From: CAZDOD01 sp964506935
Lineage (GTDB): Bacteria > Desulfobacterota > Zymogenia > Zymogenales > Zymogenaceae
Reading direction: 5' to 3'
Length of the DNA: 24,884 nucleotides
Assembly: GCA_964506935.1 (NCBI GenBank)
Contig: CAZDOD010000015.1
Span: forward strand, 1-24,884
The position numbers and the translations under genes were made by a program. The first letter of the stretch is position 1, and each line of letters begins with the position of its first letter. Below, one piece after another: positions 1 through 6,519 of the stretch. The notes below the pieces were generated by a model. That model was not told the DNA's origin and ran no database searches. It worked only from the letters and a program-made list of their open reading frames with translations.

Positions 1-59
1 GATAGAGCAGCGGACTTCTAATCCGCAGGTCGCAGGTTCGAGTCCTGCCAGGCGTGCCA
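1..59 (+). tRNA. tRNA-Arg (TCT), 5' end cut by the window edge
   Basis: Only the part from the D-arm onward is present. The anticodon stem GCGGA/TCCGC encloses the loop CTTCTAA, giving anticodon TCT, which reads AGA as arginine. The T-arm GCAGG-TTCGAGT-CCTGC is perfect, and the acceptor 3' strand CAGGCGT is followed by G and an encoded CCA at 57-59. The D-stem and 5' acceptor strand lie outside the window, so their pairing cannot be checked. A rho-independent terminator follows directly. A decayed copy of this 3' half lies at 1593-1651. Confidence 0.9.
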
Positions 60-67
60 GTAATATC

Positions 68-95
68 AAGGGGTTACGGGTTTCCGTAACCCCTT
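68..95 (+). terminator. Rho-independent terminator of tRNA-Arg
   Basis: A 12-bp perfect stem, AAGGGGTTACGG paired with CCGTAACCCCTT, encloses a GTTT loop 8 bases after the tRNA CCA end. The T-tract is short and mixed with A. The stem core GGGGTTACG/CGTAACCCC recurs after the tRNA-Ala at 20561 and, degenerate, at 1660. Confidence 0.8.
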
Positions 96-98
96 AAA

Positions 99-263
99 TT
101 TTCAAATATAAAAGTTATCCTTCACCACACACTTCGCAATTCTTTTGCCGTCCACTTCCTTAACAACACCAAGAACCTCGCGAAGCTGAAACAACTCTTG
201 GGTCATTACACGATTAAAAGCACTGAGCACTATCTTTTTGGAATAATATATAATAAGAGATAG
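99..263 (+). pseudogene. 3' remnant of a tyrosine recombinase (phage/ICE-type integrase)
   Basis: Read in the frame ending at TAG 261-263, the sequence contains HTLR (126-137), LLGH (198-206) and EHY (225-233). These are the box-II HxLR, the LGH and the nucleophile Tyr region of tyrosine recombinases, in correct order and spacing. The intervening residues (FLNNTKNLAKLKQ) also fit the family. Everything upstream of the HTLR region is missing: the frame runs back into the tRNA terminator and hits a stop at 87-89. This is therefore a broken C-terminal piece with no start. Its position just after a tRNA 3' end fits a decayed integrative element that used tRNA-Arg as attachment site. A second, more decayed copy is at 1692-1820. 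Confidence 0.75.
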
Positions 264-299
264 AAAAAGACTTGACCCCTTTTTTGATCCAAGCTTCGA

Positions 300-554
300 T
301 CAGCGCTTTTTCATTGTCACGACCAGCAACACGATCCCCCCGACAAGAGCAATTCCTCCGAGGACCGGCGACAGCGGAATCGTATTAGTCTTCTCCGCCG
401 TCACGTGTAAGGGACCGAGATTGACGACGTCCTCCTGGGTCTTATAGGTGATGCCCTGATATGCGAACATCACGATGCCTATCACGATCAATATGATCGC
501 AACTACCGTTAAGTTCTTTGTATTCAATCGAAACCCCCGTTTTTTTAGCCTCAT
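300..554 (-). CDS. Small two-helix membrane protein of unknown function
   Basis: 84 residues. Two hydrophobic segments (about 15-33 and 63-79) flank a polar stretch containing DVVNLGPLHVTAEKT and NTIPLSPVLGG. The protein ends in KKR, suggesting both termini are cytoplasmic. I recognise the pattern as a recurrent small uncharacterised membrane protein of Proteobacteria but cannot assign a function. It is the last gene of a minus-strand run with the lmo0937-type and Thivi_2564-type proteins. The upstream stop is 10 bp from this ATG. The ATG at 554 has only a weak ribosome site. An in-frame TTG at 525-527, preceded by GGGGGT, is a good alternative start and would give 75 residues beginning with NTKNL after the Met. 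Confidence 0.7.
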   Translation of the reverse strand: MRLKKRGFRLNTKNLTVVAIILIVIGIVMFAYQGITYKTQEDVVNLGPLHVTAEKTNTIPLSPVLGGIALVGGIVLLVVTMKKR

Positions 555-564
555 TAACCGTTTT

Positions 565-711
565 CTACCTGCGCCGCCGCTGCACGAATCCTAATACCAC
601 CACGATAAGGGCAACCACCAGAAGGATGTGAAGAAAGCCCCCCACCGTGTAGCCCGTCAACAACCCCAGCAACCACAGAATCACTAGTATTGCTGCAATC
701 GTCCACAACAT
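565..711 (-). CDS. lmo0937 family small membrane protein
   Basis: A 48-codon gene beginning MLWTIAAILVILWLLGLLTG and ending QRRRR. It has two short hydrophobic helices separated by GYTVGGF and a basic C-terminus. The MLWTIA start, the WLLGL segment and the GGFLHILL motif are hallmarks of the lmo0937 family of stress-associated small membrane proteins. Length matches the family (about 48-50 residues). The ATG at 709-711 is preceded by AAAGGAG at ideal spacing. It lies between two other tiny membrane proteins on the same strand, so co-transcription is likely. Biochemical role is not known. Confidence 0.85.
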   Translation of the reverse strand: MLWTIAAILVILWLLGLLTGYTVGGFLHILLVVALIVVVLGFVQRRRR

Positions 712-734
712 AGAATACTCCTTTAAATGAGTAT

Positions 735-770
735 GTAAGACTTACAGGAACCGCTTCATGTGTGGCGGTT
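735..770. repeat. Two short palindromes upstream of the lmo0937-type gene
   Basis: GTAAG-A-CTTAC at 735-745 and the hairpin AACCGC/GCGGTT (749-754 with 765-770) lie within 60 bp upstream of the start at 711. They could be a regulatory site or an intra-operonic RNA hairpin. No T-tract follows, so neither looks like a terminator. Confidence 0.4.
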
Positions 771-818
771 GTTAGTGTGATATTCCTTGCACGCAAAAAA
801 CCGGCTATCGCATTACCA

Positions 819-1004
819 TTAAAGACGCACATTCTCGAGTCCTGAGAGCAGGCCAAAAGCATGCAGCAGCCAAAGAATCACCAGAATAACGACGACGACG
901 TTCAGGATTTTCTTGATCTTGCGGTCCATAGGGATGTATGAATTGACCAGCCACAGTATTACACCAACTATAACCAAAACGACTATTACTGTTATAAGTG
1001 ACAT
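819..1004 (-). CDS. Thivi_2564 family small membrane protein
   Basis: 61 residues with two hydrophobic helices (about 3-21 and 32-52) joined by the conserved loop NSYIPMDRKIKKILN. The loop and the motif VILWLLHAFGLL identify the Thivi_2564 family, whose role is unknown. The start is well set by a very strong ribosome site, AAAGGAGGTGAT, just upstream of ATG at 1002-1004. It is the first gene of the small-membrane-protein run that continues with the lmo0937-type protein and the 84-residue protein. No convincing sigma70 promoter is visible in the 200 bp upstream. Confidence 0.85.
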   Translation of the reverse strand: MSLITVIVVLVIVGVILWLVNSYIPMDRKIKKILNVVVVILVILWLLHAFGLLSGLENVRL

Positions 1005-1592
1005 TTTTCATCACCTCCTTTCTCTTGGTTTGACGCAATCAATCGGCTATGTATCCCGAATTATGCAGTATCTGCCGCGCCCCCACTATTTTCAGCCCTT
1101 CGATACGACGTTCAGTCGATTTCCGAGTCGCCCCATGGTGTCAAAAAGCTTCTGACTCGTGATCCGAATGCAATTTCTCGCCGCAGTTACCGAGAAGGGA
1201 TAATTATACGCTGTATATGGTAATCCACAATACTATACCTGTCAAGGAAAAATGAGGCTATTACCCACGCCCGAGCACCGCACCAAGAAAAGAAAAGAGA
1301 TCAAGTCTCCGTTTATCGCTTATTCTTTAAATATTGCGGAAGGCCAAACCTTCATTATACTGATTCCATCCCCTCATCTTTTTCGTTCTATTTCTGCCGT
1401 TCCCGCTTTTTCCAGGAACTTCCCGGATACATTTGCATAAAAGGATCGGATTGTCTCAATATCGGACTCCGCATTAGCCTGATATAAAGTTATTATTCTC
1501 TAATATTTTAAAGGTTTTTTCTAAAAAGTAAAAATTAAAAAGAGCTGGAAAATCCAGAAAATTGTAAGAGCAATGACACCAATACTTTATCG
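1005..1592. other. Intergenic stretch with no recognisable gene
   Basis: About 590 bp between the small membrane-protein genes and the decayed tRNA copy. The open frames here are short, lack ribosome sites and show no family resemblance. It becomes AT-rich towards 1500-1560. It probably carries the leader of the membrane-protein run and decayed mobile-element DNA; I see no repeats or RNA structures in it. Confidence 0.5.
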
Positions 1593-1651
1593 TCAAGAGT
1601 AGCCTGCTTCTAATCCGCAGGCCGTAGGTTCGAGTCCTGCCAGGCGCGCCA
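1593..1651 (+). pseudogene. Decayed copy of the tRNA-Arg 3' half
   Basis: This aligns base for base with 1-59 at an offset of 1592 bp: TTCTAATCCGCAGG, GGTTCGAGTCCTGCCAGGCG and the CCA end are retained. The 5' side of the anticodon stem has changed (GCCTG instead of GCGGA), so the stem no longer pairs. Nothing resembling the 5' half of a tRNA precedes it. It is therefore a pseudo-tRNA or an att-type duplicate and not a working gene. Confidence 0.8.
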
Positions 1652-1659
1652 GTAATATA

Positions 1660-1687
1660 AAGGGGTTACGGATTATTGTAATCCCTT
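1660..1687 (+). terminator. Terminator-like hairpin after the pseudo-tRNA
   Basis: AAGGGGTTACG pairs with TGTAATCCCTT through 11 pairs including two G-U pairs. It is the diverged counterpart of the hairpin at 68-95 and kept its folding despite substitutions. Confidence 0.55.
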
Positions 1688-1691
1688 AAAT

Positions 1692-1820
1692 TTTCCAATT
1701 ATAGAAGTTGTCTATTCCCACACACTTCTTAATTTCACAATCAGCTTTCTAAATAGCAGCAAAAACCTAGCCAAGATAAGTAAACTCTTTGCTCATCCTT
1801 CAATAAAGAACATCAAATAG
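1692..1820 (+). pseudogene. Second, more decayed integrase C-terminal remnant
   Basis: The frame ending at TAG 1818-1820 reads HTLLNFTISFLNSSKNLAK and then ISKLFAHPSIKNIK. It matches the remnant at 99-263 codon for codon. The catalytic Arg of HTLR is now Leu, LGH has become FAH, and a stop removes the nucleophile Tyr. The offset from the first copy is 1592-1593 bp, so almost no indels have occurred. This is a fossil and cannot encode an active recombinase. Confidence 0.7.
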
Positions 1821-1868
1821 ATAATATCAGAGAGAAATTAAATCAAAAAACAAACCGCTTTTCTTATC

Positions 1869-1897
1869 TTGAAAATTTACACAATTTACTTTATACT
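1869..1897 (+). promoter_or_regulatory. Sigma70-type promoter for the Fe-S protein gene
   Basis: TTGAAA (1869-1874), a 17-bp spacer and TATACT (1892-1897). A start near 1904 would leave a leader of about 45 bases before the ATG at 1949. Confidence 0.6.
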
Positions 1898-1948
1898 GCA
1901 CCGTTCCGCAATGGTGTTGGTTTATACTAAGATGCAGTGAGAAAAATA

Positions 1949-2629
1949 ATGGATACAGCAGAGTTAAAAGATAAAGTCCTCCTCTTGGGTGCTGACTTGT
2001 GTGGCATTGCGCCGGTAAGTCGATTTTCAGATGCCCCGGAAGGGTTCCATCCATGTGATATTTATCCCGAAAGTAAGTCGGTTGTTATCTTTGCCTCGCA
2101 TTTCCCCACAAACACATTTAATGCCGCCTCGACAATCCCCTACACCTTCGTAAGAAATATGCTGGTTGATAAAGTCGACCAAATTTCGTTTCAACTATCC
2201 CAGAGTCTAGAAAACGAAGGTATTGGATCAAGCCCGATACCATCTTCAGAGCCCTATGAATTCTGGGATTCGGCCCGAAGACACGGTCGCGGGATACTTT
2301 CGCTTAAGCATGCGGGATATCTTGCCGGCCTCGGGGTAATCGGGAAAAACACACTTCTCATAAATGAAGTTTATGGAAATATGATGTGGCTTGGGGGTGT
2401 CCTTGTATCTATTGACTTAGAGCCCGATCCGATTTCGCTTTATGAAGTCTGCAAACCGGGATGTACTATATGTCTAGATGCATGTCCACAGCAAGCCCTC
2501 GATGGGACAACCATCAACCAGAAGCTCTGCCGAGAACACGCATATTCATATTCTGACGGCGGTGGGTGGGTTATCTCGTGCTACATATGTAGAAAGGCAT
2601 GTCCCGAATATGCGGGTCTTAAGAAATAA
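1949..2629 (+). CDS. Short epoxyqueuosine-reductase-like (COG1600) 4Fe-4S protein
   Basis: 226 residues. The segment SLKHAGYLAGLGVIGKNTLLI (about 118-138) is the conserved core of the QueG family. The C-terminal ferredoxin-like part has Cys168, Cys172, Cys175, Cys179-Pro and Cys194, Cys211, Cys214, Cys218-Pro, enough for two [4Fe-4S] clusters. True QueG, which reduces epoxyqueuosine in tRNA with cobalamin, is normally over 300 residues. This protein lacks that length and any HEAT-like tail, so it is more likely a paralogue with an unknown substrate. No signal peptide is seen, so it should be cytoplasmic. The start is uncertain: GTG at 1937 is in frame, but ATG 1949 gives a normal family N-terminus (MDTAELK). 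It stands alone, convergent with the SRPBCC gene. Confidence 0.8.
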   Translation: MDTAELKDKVLLLGADLCGIAPVSRFSDAPEGFHPCDIYPESKSVVIFASHFPTNTFNAASTIPYTFVRNMLVDKVDQISFQLSQSLENEGIGSSPIPSSEPYEFWDSARRHGRGILSLKHAGYLAGLGVIGKNTLLINEVYGNMMWLGGVLVSIDLEPDPISLYEVCKPGCTICLDACPQQALDGTTINQKLCREHAYSYSDGGGWVISCYICRKACPEYAGLKK

Positions 2630-2762
2630 AAAATATTTCACTTCCAATGATTTGAACGGGAGAGGAAAGTCAAATACGATGAAAAGTCTATTTAAAAATG
2701 GATCCGCAAACTGGTATTTTAATCGAGTCTATTATTAGAAGTTACCGACTACAAACAACTTT

Positions 2763-3260
2763 TCATCTCTTTCGGGCCATAAACCACCGTAAAAATCTTA
2801 CCCATATGCTCCATTTGGACCTTTTTTTTAAATCTCCCGTCAATTTTTGCTCCGCCTTATCCAATGCATCCTCCAGAAGGGCATCATGAAGCGGCCCGAT
2901 AAGAATCTGCCATCTCAACCATGTCCTGAAATCACACCAGATGTCTATCACATGACAAAGCAGAACGAAGTTTCTATGAGGTACGATCTCGAAATAATGC
3001 CTCCCGTCAAACTCTTTCGACAGCCCCTTTTCTTCAAACTCGAACGCGATCCTTTTTCCGGGAACGTATTCTGAAACGTGATAATGAATCGGACCGTGTC
3101 CGCCCGTTGCGCCTTCGCCTAAGGGAGAATCAAACCTCATCGGGGGCCAGCGGTCTTTAGGCCAAAGCATATCATTTTCCCCTGAGAGGCTGTCTAGTAT
3201 CGCCCCTACCTCTTTTGGCGTCACCTTAAAAGACCGCTCATGGACATTATAGATTTTCAT
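2763..3260 (-). CDS. SRPBCC (START-like) family protein
   Basis: 165 residues. The N-terminal strand KIYNVHERSFKVTPKEVGAIL, a central GPIHYHVSEYVPGKRIAFEF and the long C-terminal helix with LHDALLEDALDKAEQKL are typical of the SRPBCC helix-grip fold, which makes a deep hydrophobic ligand pocket. Ligand and function are unknown. No signal peptide is seen; the tail (KRSKWSIWVRFLRWFMARKR) is basic and aromatic, which might let it touch membranes. ATG 3258-3260 is preceded by GGAG at good spacing; a TTG directly before it is less likely. The gene begins inside the 3' end of the upstream TetR gene (14-bp overlap), so the two are almost certainly translated from one message. The regulator may respond to the ligand this protein binds. 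Confidence 0.8.
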   Translation of the reverse strand: MKIYNVHERSFKVTPKEVGAILDSLSGENDMLWPKDRWPPMRFDSPLGEGATGGHGPIHYHVSEYVPGKRIAFEFEEKGLSKEFDGRHYFEIVPHRNFVLLCHVIDIWCDFRTWLRWQILIGPLHDALLEDALDKAEQKLTGDLKKRSKWSIWVRFLRWFMARKR

Positions 3261-3837
3261 CAAAATCTCCTATTATTCTTCTGTATGCCTCTTCGATAAA
3301 CCGATCGATTATCTCAGGCTGGGCTTCGCCCATCTGAAGATACCTACGAACGGCCCCGGACGGCACATCTATCAGGGCAAAAGTGACTCTTAGAATATCT
3401 TCCTCGCTTGTGTCTCCGAAGAGCCGATGTGTAAAGTCTTTGATCCCCTCGTTTAACTCACGAGAGAGGTCCTCTGCCCTCTTTCTTACTTCCTTCGGCC
3501 ACCCGCCGGATATCAGCTCTTCTCTCCGATAGAGGAGCAAAATCCGCCCCGCGTTGAGATTTTTCCTGACCCAGCGACTTGTGTAAAGTGCAGAAGACAG
3601 CCCATCCCCACGTTTGAGGAGTGCGAGGAATCCCTCCTGAAAAGATTCTACGATGCGAATCCATAATTTTGCCAGCAGTATATCCCTCGAAGAGAAGCGA
3701 TGGTAGACCGAACCTATCGGAGCGCCGACCATTTCTCCTATGGTTGAGATGGTAGCCGCACTTGGACCCTTTTCTCCTATAAGCTCGAGAGCGGCGTCCA
3801 AAAACTGATTCTTTGTAAAATGTGATTTTCTACCCAT
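3247..3837 (-). CDS. TetR/AcrR family transcriptional regulator
   Basis: 196 residues. The N-terminal helix-turn-helix covers about residues 8-53 (FLDAALELIGEKGPSAATIS, then APIGSVYHRFSSRDILLAKL). The rest is the all-helical ligand-binding domain, unlike other proteins I know. It starts at ATG 3835-3837 and overlaps the SRPBCC gene downstream. A promoter lies 13 bp upstream of the start with imperfect inverted arms around its -10 box, as expected for self-regulation. The ligand is unknown; the linked SRPBCC protein suggests a hydrophobic molecule. Confidence 0.85.
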   Translation of the reverse strand: MGRKSHFTKNQFLDAALELIGEKGPSAATISTIGEMVGAPIGSVYHRFSSRDILLAKLWIRIVESFQEGFLALLKRGDGLSSALYTSRWVRKNLNAGRILLLYRREELISGGWPKEVRKRAEDLSRELNEGIKDFTHRLFGDTSEEDILRVTFALIDVPSGAVRRYLQMGEAQPEIIDRFIEEAYRRIIGDFDENL

Positions 3838-3849
3838 AATAGTATTGTT

Positions 3850-3878
3850 ATATTAGTATATACATTCTATTATGTCAA
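3850..3878 (-). promoter_or_regulatory. Sigma70-type promoter of the TetR/SRPBCC operon
   Basis: On the minus strand TTGACA (3873-3878), 17 bp, then TAATAT (3850-3855). The message would start close to the ATG at 3837, giving a very short leader. AATAG and CTATT arms flank the -10 area, a loose candidate for an autoregulatory operator. Confidence 0.55.
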
Positions 3879-4053
3879 GTATTTTTTGTAAAAAATTGAT
3901 TACTTATGATATTTTTATATAGGACTTCTCAAATTGAGATAAAGGGAGAAAAATTTATTCCATCTATCCACAAAAAAGATAAATCTTTGCCGTCCTAAAA
4001 CCCATTCCCATAAAATCGAGACATAAAGTAGATAAATCCTATAAACTGATTTC

Positions 4054-4082
4054 TTGAAGATTTTTTGGAAGTAAGTTAAAAT
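4054..4082 (+). promoter_or_regulatory. Sigma70-type promoter of the transglutaminase-like gene
   Basis: TTGAAG (4054-4059), 17-bp spacer, TAAAAT (4077-4082). The predicted start is about 25 bp upstream of the TTG start codon at 4113. Confidence 0.55.
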
Positions 4083-4112
4083 AAAACCGAGGCAAATTGG
4101 GAGAGTGCTTAG

Positions 4113-4766
4113 TTGATCAAAACAGACAAAAATCTAAAGAGGCTGGCTGCCACCATCATATTGGTGCTTGGGTTTATATTTATATGTTGTGTAACCTCCT
4201 CTGTACTAAACTCTCTTCAGGCCGGTGATACAGATTCAAGACCTTCCAACGTGACTAGAGACTTCTATGGTTATTCAAGGGGAGAGATTCAAAATATGTA
4301 TTGGATAGAAGTAAGACCGCTTCTAGACACCCCAGAGAAGGTAAAAGACTATCTCCTCTATTATGCAGACATCTTATATAGAGATGATCTCGGCAGAAAT
4401 CACATTCAAACGCCGCAAGAAACGTTATTTATAGGAACGGGGGATTGCGAGGACTACGCATATTTTGTAGTCGACGCACTCGGAAGTCACGGATATCGGA
4501 CGGGGATATTGACTATGCAGTGCCAATCCGAAAGTGGGACTCTCTTCGGCCACGCCGTCGGTGTATACAAAGACCCAGAGACGGGAAAATGGCATCACAT
4601 AAGCGCATACGACATGGACAGGATCAAAAGGGGAATAAGCAGACCGTACGGCTCGATAAAAAAGATGGCAAAGGATATGGCGCTTGAGATGGATCACAAT
4701 TCAAAATTGATCAAATACCATTTCGTCACGATAGATGAGTACCTGAGATTTTTTGAAGGCAAATAA
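4113..4766 (+). CDS. Exported transglutaminase-like cysteine peptidase-fold protein
   Basis: 217 residues. An N-terminal hydrophobic segment (about 12-34) acts as signal peptide or membrane anchor; no clean lipobox is seen. The motif GTGDCEDYA places the catalytic Cys at 112, and GHAVGVY gives the His at 147, both typical of the transglutaminase-like/papain fold. Asp167 (SAYDMD) could be the third residue. Such periplasmic proteins cleave or cross-link peptides, and some process adhesins, but no substrate can be read here. The start codon is TTG at 4113, with GGGAG 9 bases upstream. The gene stands alone with its own promoter and is convergent with the Cache-domain gene across a shared terminator. 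Confidence 0.75.
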   Translation: MIKTDKNLKRLAATIILVLGFIFICCVTSSVLNSLQAGDTDSRPSNVTRDFYGYSRGEIQNMYWIEVRPLLDTPEKVKDYLLYYADILYRDDLGRNHIQTPQETLFIGTGDCEDYAYFVVDALGSHGYRTGILTMQCQSESGTLFGHAVGVYKDPETGKWHHISAYDMDRIKRGISRPYGSIKKMAKDMALEMDHNSKLIKYHFVTIDEYLRFFEGK

Positions 4767-4834
4767 CCCTTTCACCTCACTGCAATTTTACTATCCGATA
4801 AACGATTTGAATTAAATCCTGCATTACAGATAAA

Positions 4835-4865
4835 AAAGGAGGCCCCCTATTGGGAAGCCCCCTTT
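4835..4865. terminator. Bidirectional terminator between convergent genes
   Basis: AAAGGAGGC pairs with GCCCCCTTT (one mismatch), and CCCC pairs inside with GGG. On the minus strand the stem is followed by six T, a good terminator for the Cache-domain gene. On the plus strand the T-run is short but could serve the transglutaminase-like gene. Confidence 0.6.
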
Positions 4866-4955
4866 ATAGCCCCGTAGCAACGGAAACAAACGAGAGAGTC
4901 ACGGTATCATTCATCAAGCGGTATTATGACTCCTTCTTCAGAAATATCAATTTTA

Positions 4956-5474
4956 TCATTTTAACATAGCGTTTAACTCTTCCACGGTAGTCGTAGGCTC
5001 ATAAATCCCAGCGCCCACCTCATAGGGCTGTCCCGGAACCTTCAGTATGTAGGATATCTTACGCCTGTACATCGCTCCACCCTCGGCGTCCATCGAGTCC
5101 GTGGGCCTCCAGTACTCGACCCAACCCCCTTTCGGATTTTTTGACGCCTCGCATAGATCGAGATTGTAGCGATTCCCCTTCTCGTCGATCCTACTCCCCA
5201 GATCTACGCCGATAAGTTCATTATTCGGATGTGCCACAATTATGCCCTCATCACAGTTGAAGACGAACACGTAGGTGCCCCCCCAAGCCCAGGGGCCTTC
5301 GGGGTCATTGAAATCAGCAAGGCCCGCCTCTCCCTTTTCCGAGAGATACGCCGCTGCATCCCCGACTTTGGCGATCACCTCATCGGGCGTGATCTCATTT
5401 TCGGCGATGACCGTACTTATCATTGCCAGTGTCAAAAGAATCGGTAACAGGAAAATTAACCTCTTGTTTGTCAT
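4956..5474 (-). CDS. Secreted stand-alone single-Cache domain protein
   Basis: 172 residues. A signal peptide with basic start, a hydrophobic core and the end STVIA-EN (cleavage near residue 24-25) indicates periplasmic export. The rest is a Cache-type small-molecule sensor fold: an N-terminal helix (TPDEVIAKVGDAAAYLSEKG), then YVFVFNCDEGIIVAHPNNELIGVDL, a GGWVEYW strand and YEVGAGIY. These are typical of single Cache domains of chemoreceptors and histidine kinases. No transmembrane or signalling domain follows, so it is likely a soluble periplasmic ligand-binding protein. AAGGAGGGTGG precedes the ATG at good distance. It is a single gene with its own promoter. Confidence 0.8.
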   Translation of the reverse strand: MTNKRLIFLLPILLTLAMISTVIAENEITPDEVIAKVGDAAAYLSEKGEAGLADFNDPEGPWAWGGTYVFVFNCDEGIIVAHPNNELIGVDLGSRIDEKGNRYNLDLCEASKNPKGGWVEYWRPTDSMDAEGGAMYRRKISYILKVPGQPYEVGAGIYEPTTTVEELNAMLK

Positions 5475-5559
5475 TTATCCACCCTCCTTCTCTTATCAAA
5501 AAATAGTCCCCTTTTAAAAAAGGATACAAGATGCCTATTTACTGAGTATATTCAAAACT

Positions 5560-5611
5560 GCCCTAAAATATATCAGTATCGCATGCATGAGTCAAAAAAT
5601 ATTTTTAGGGC
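5560..5611. repeat. Inverted repeat flanking the Cache-gene promoter
   Basis: GCCCTAAAATAT at 5560-5571 is mirrored by ATATTTTTAGGGC at 5599-5611, with one extra T. The left arm covers the -10 box and the right arm lies just beyond the -35 box. The layout would suit a dimeric regulator binding two half-sites. Confidence 0.5.
5567..5595 (-). promoter_or_regulatory. Sigma70-type promoter of the Cache-domain gene
   Basis: On the minus strand TTGACT (5590-5595), 17-bp spacer, TATATT (5567-5572) with an upstream TGA extended -10. The leader would be roughly 85 bases. Confidence 0.65.
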
Positions 5612-5695
5612 CAATCGGGGTGTTCTTTAATGGGTCTTTTCCACAAAAGGTTTGAATCAATCGCAAAGGACAAAGTCCCGACAGATAAAAAAAGC

Positions 5696-5724
5696 TTGAC
5701 TGATAATGGAATTAATAGTAGAAT
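5696..5724 (+). promoter_or_regulatory. Sigma70-type promoter of the second TetR gene
   Basis: TTGACT (5696-5701), 17 bp, TAGAAT (5719-5724). Directly downstream, around the predicted start point, is the perfect palindrome ATCAA-ACGA-TTGAT (5727-5740), a plausible autoregulatory operator. Confidence 0.65.
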
Positions 5725-5797
5725 TAATCAAACGATTGATGGGGAATGGGATGTGGGGGAAGGGTAACGTATTTTATATACTTTTAACGTTATTTGA

Positions 5798-6403
5798 ATG
5801 TCCGAAGACAAGAAAGAAAAGATTCTAAATGCGGCAAAAAACGCCTTTGCACAAAAGGGGTTCGCCGCCGTTGGGATAAGGGAGATCGCCAAAGAGGCCG
5901 GCCTCAACTCCGCCACACTATATCATTACTTCAAGAACAAAGACGAAATATACAGTGAGATCCTGGAACAGACATATAATAAGATAGTAGAGATCCTCCA
6001 AGAAATATCCACCCTAGAGATGGAGGAGAAAGAGGTTGTAAAGGTCGCAGTTGGAAGATATATCGACTTCATCTATGAAAATAGGGGTTTTCTAAAGATA
6101 CTTGTACATGAGCTCAATCTTGAGACCGAGATGGTTGTCCGTATTGCAAAGAAATTCTATGGAAATTTCTCAAAGCTTGCAGAAGAGATGATAAATGCGC
6201 GCAAGAAATCTTCCGGGGAAAGAAGTGTGAATCCGAGGCATCTCCTTATATCCGGAATAGGATTATGTACTATTCATTTTATCCTCGCCCCACTATTGAA
6301 CATCCTTGAGGGCAAAGATCAGCTTTCTCACGAGATGCTTGAAGAGAGAAAAGAAGCTGTAACGGATTTGATGTTGTATGGTATTTTTGGGGAGTCCGGG
6401 TAA
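5798..6403 (+). CDS. TetR/AcrR family transcriptional regulator
   Basis: 201 residues. The TetR DNA-binding domain is at about 6-52: ILNAAKNAFAQKGFAAVGIR, then AKEAGLNSATLYHYFKNKDE. It is followed by a helical ligand-binding domain, with FILAPLLNILEGKD near the C-terminus. The ATG at 5798 must be the first usable start because a TGA stop lies directly before it in frame. No ribosome site is visible, so initiation may be weak or unusual. Direct repeats TAACGT (5765 and 5785) and the palindrome at 5727 lie in the leader. It is convergent with the end of the ATP synthase operon. Whether it binds the palindrome at the atp promoter is only a guess. Confidence 0.85.
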   Translation: MSEDKKEKILNAAKNAFAQKGFAAVGIREIAKEAGLNSATLYHYFKNKDEIYSEILEQTYNKIVEILQEISTLEMEEKEVVKVAVGRYIDFIYENRGFLKILVHELNLETEMVVRIAKKFYGNFSKLAEEMINARKKSSGERSVNPRHLLISGIGLCTIHFILAPLLNILEGKDQLSHEMLEERKEAVTDLMLYGIFGESG

Positions 6404-6412
6404 GGGAGGAAA

Positions 6413-6438
6413 CCCTACTATGCAATAGGGGATTTTTT
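6413..6438. terminator. Weak terminator between the TetR gene and atpC
   Basis: CCCTA (6413-6417) pairs with TAGGG (6426-6430) and is followed by GATTTTTT on the plus strand. The stem is only 5 bp. It sits about 10 bp after the TetR stop. Confidence 0.45.
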
Positions 6439-6519
6439 CTTTCGAGTGAAAATAGATACTTAAAAAAAGTGAAATCCCACACTAAACTAAGATTTCCGCT
6501 GTCAGTTCACGTAAAGTGC

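Larger units (their letters stand above)
5475..5797. other. Divergent intergenic region between Cache and TetR genes
   Basis: This 323-bp region holds the promoter of the Cache gene (5567-5595, minus), the promoter of the TetR gene (5696-5724, plus), an inverted repeat round the first and a small palindrome after the second. No gene is visible. Confidence 0.6.

Noticed and set aside
1252..1440. 62-codon plus-strand open frame
   Set aside because: No ribosome site, no recognisable protein pattern and an irregular composition; probably chance.
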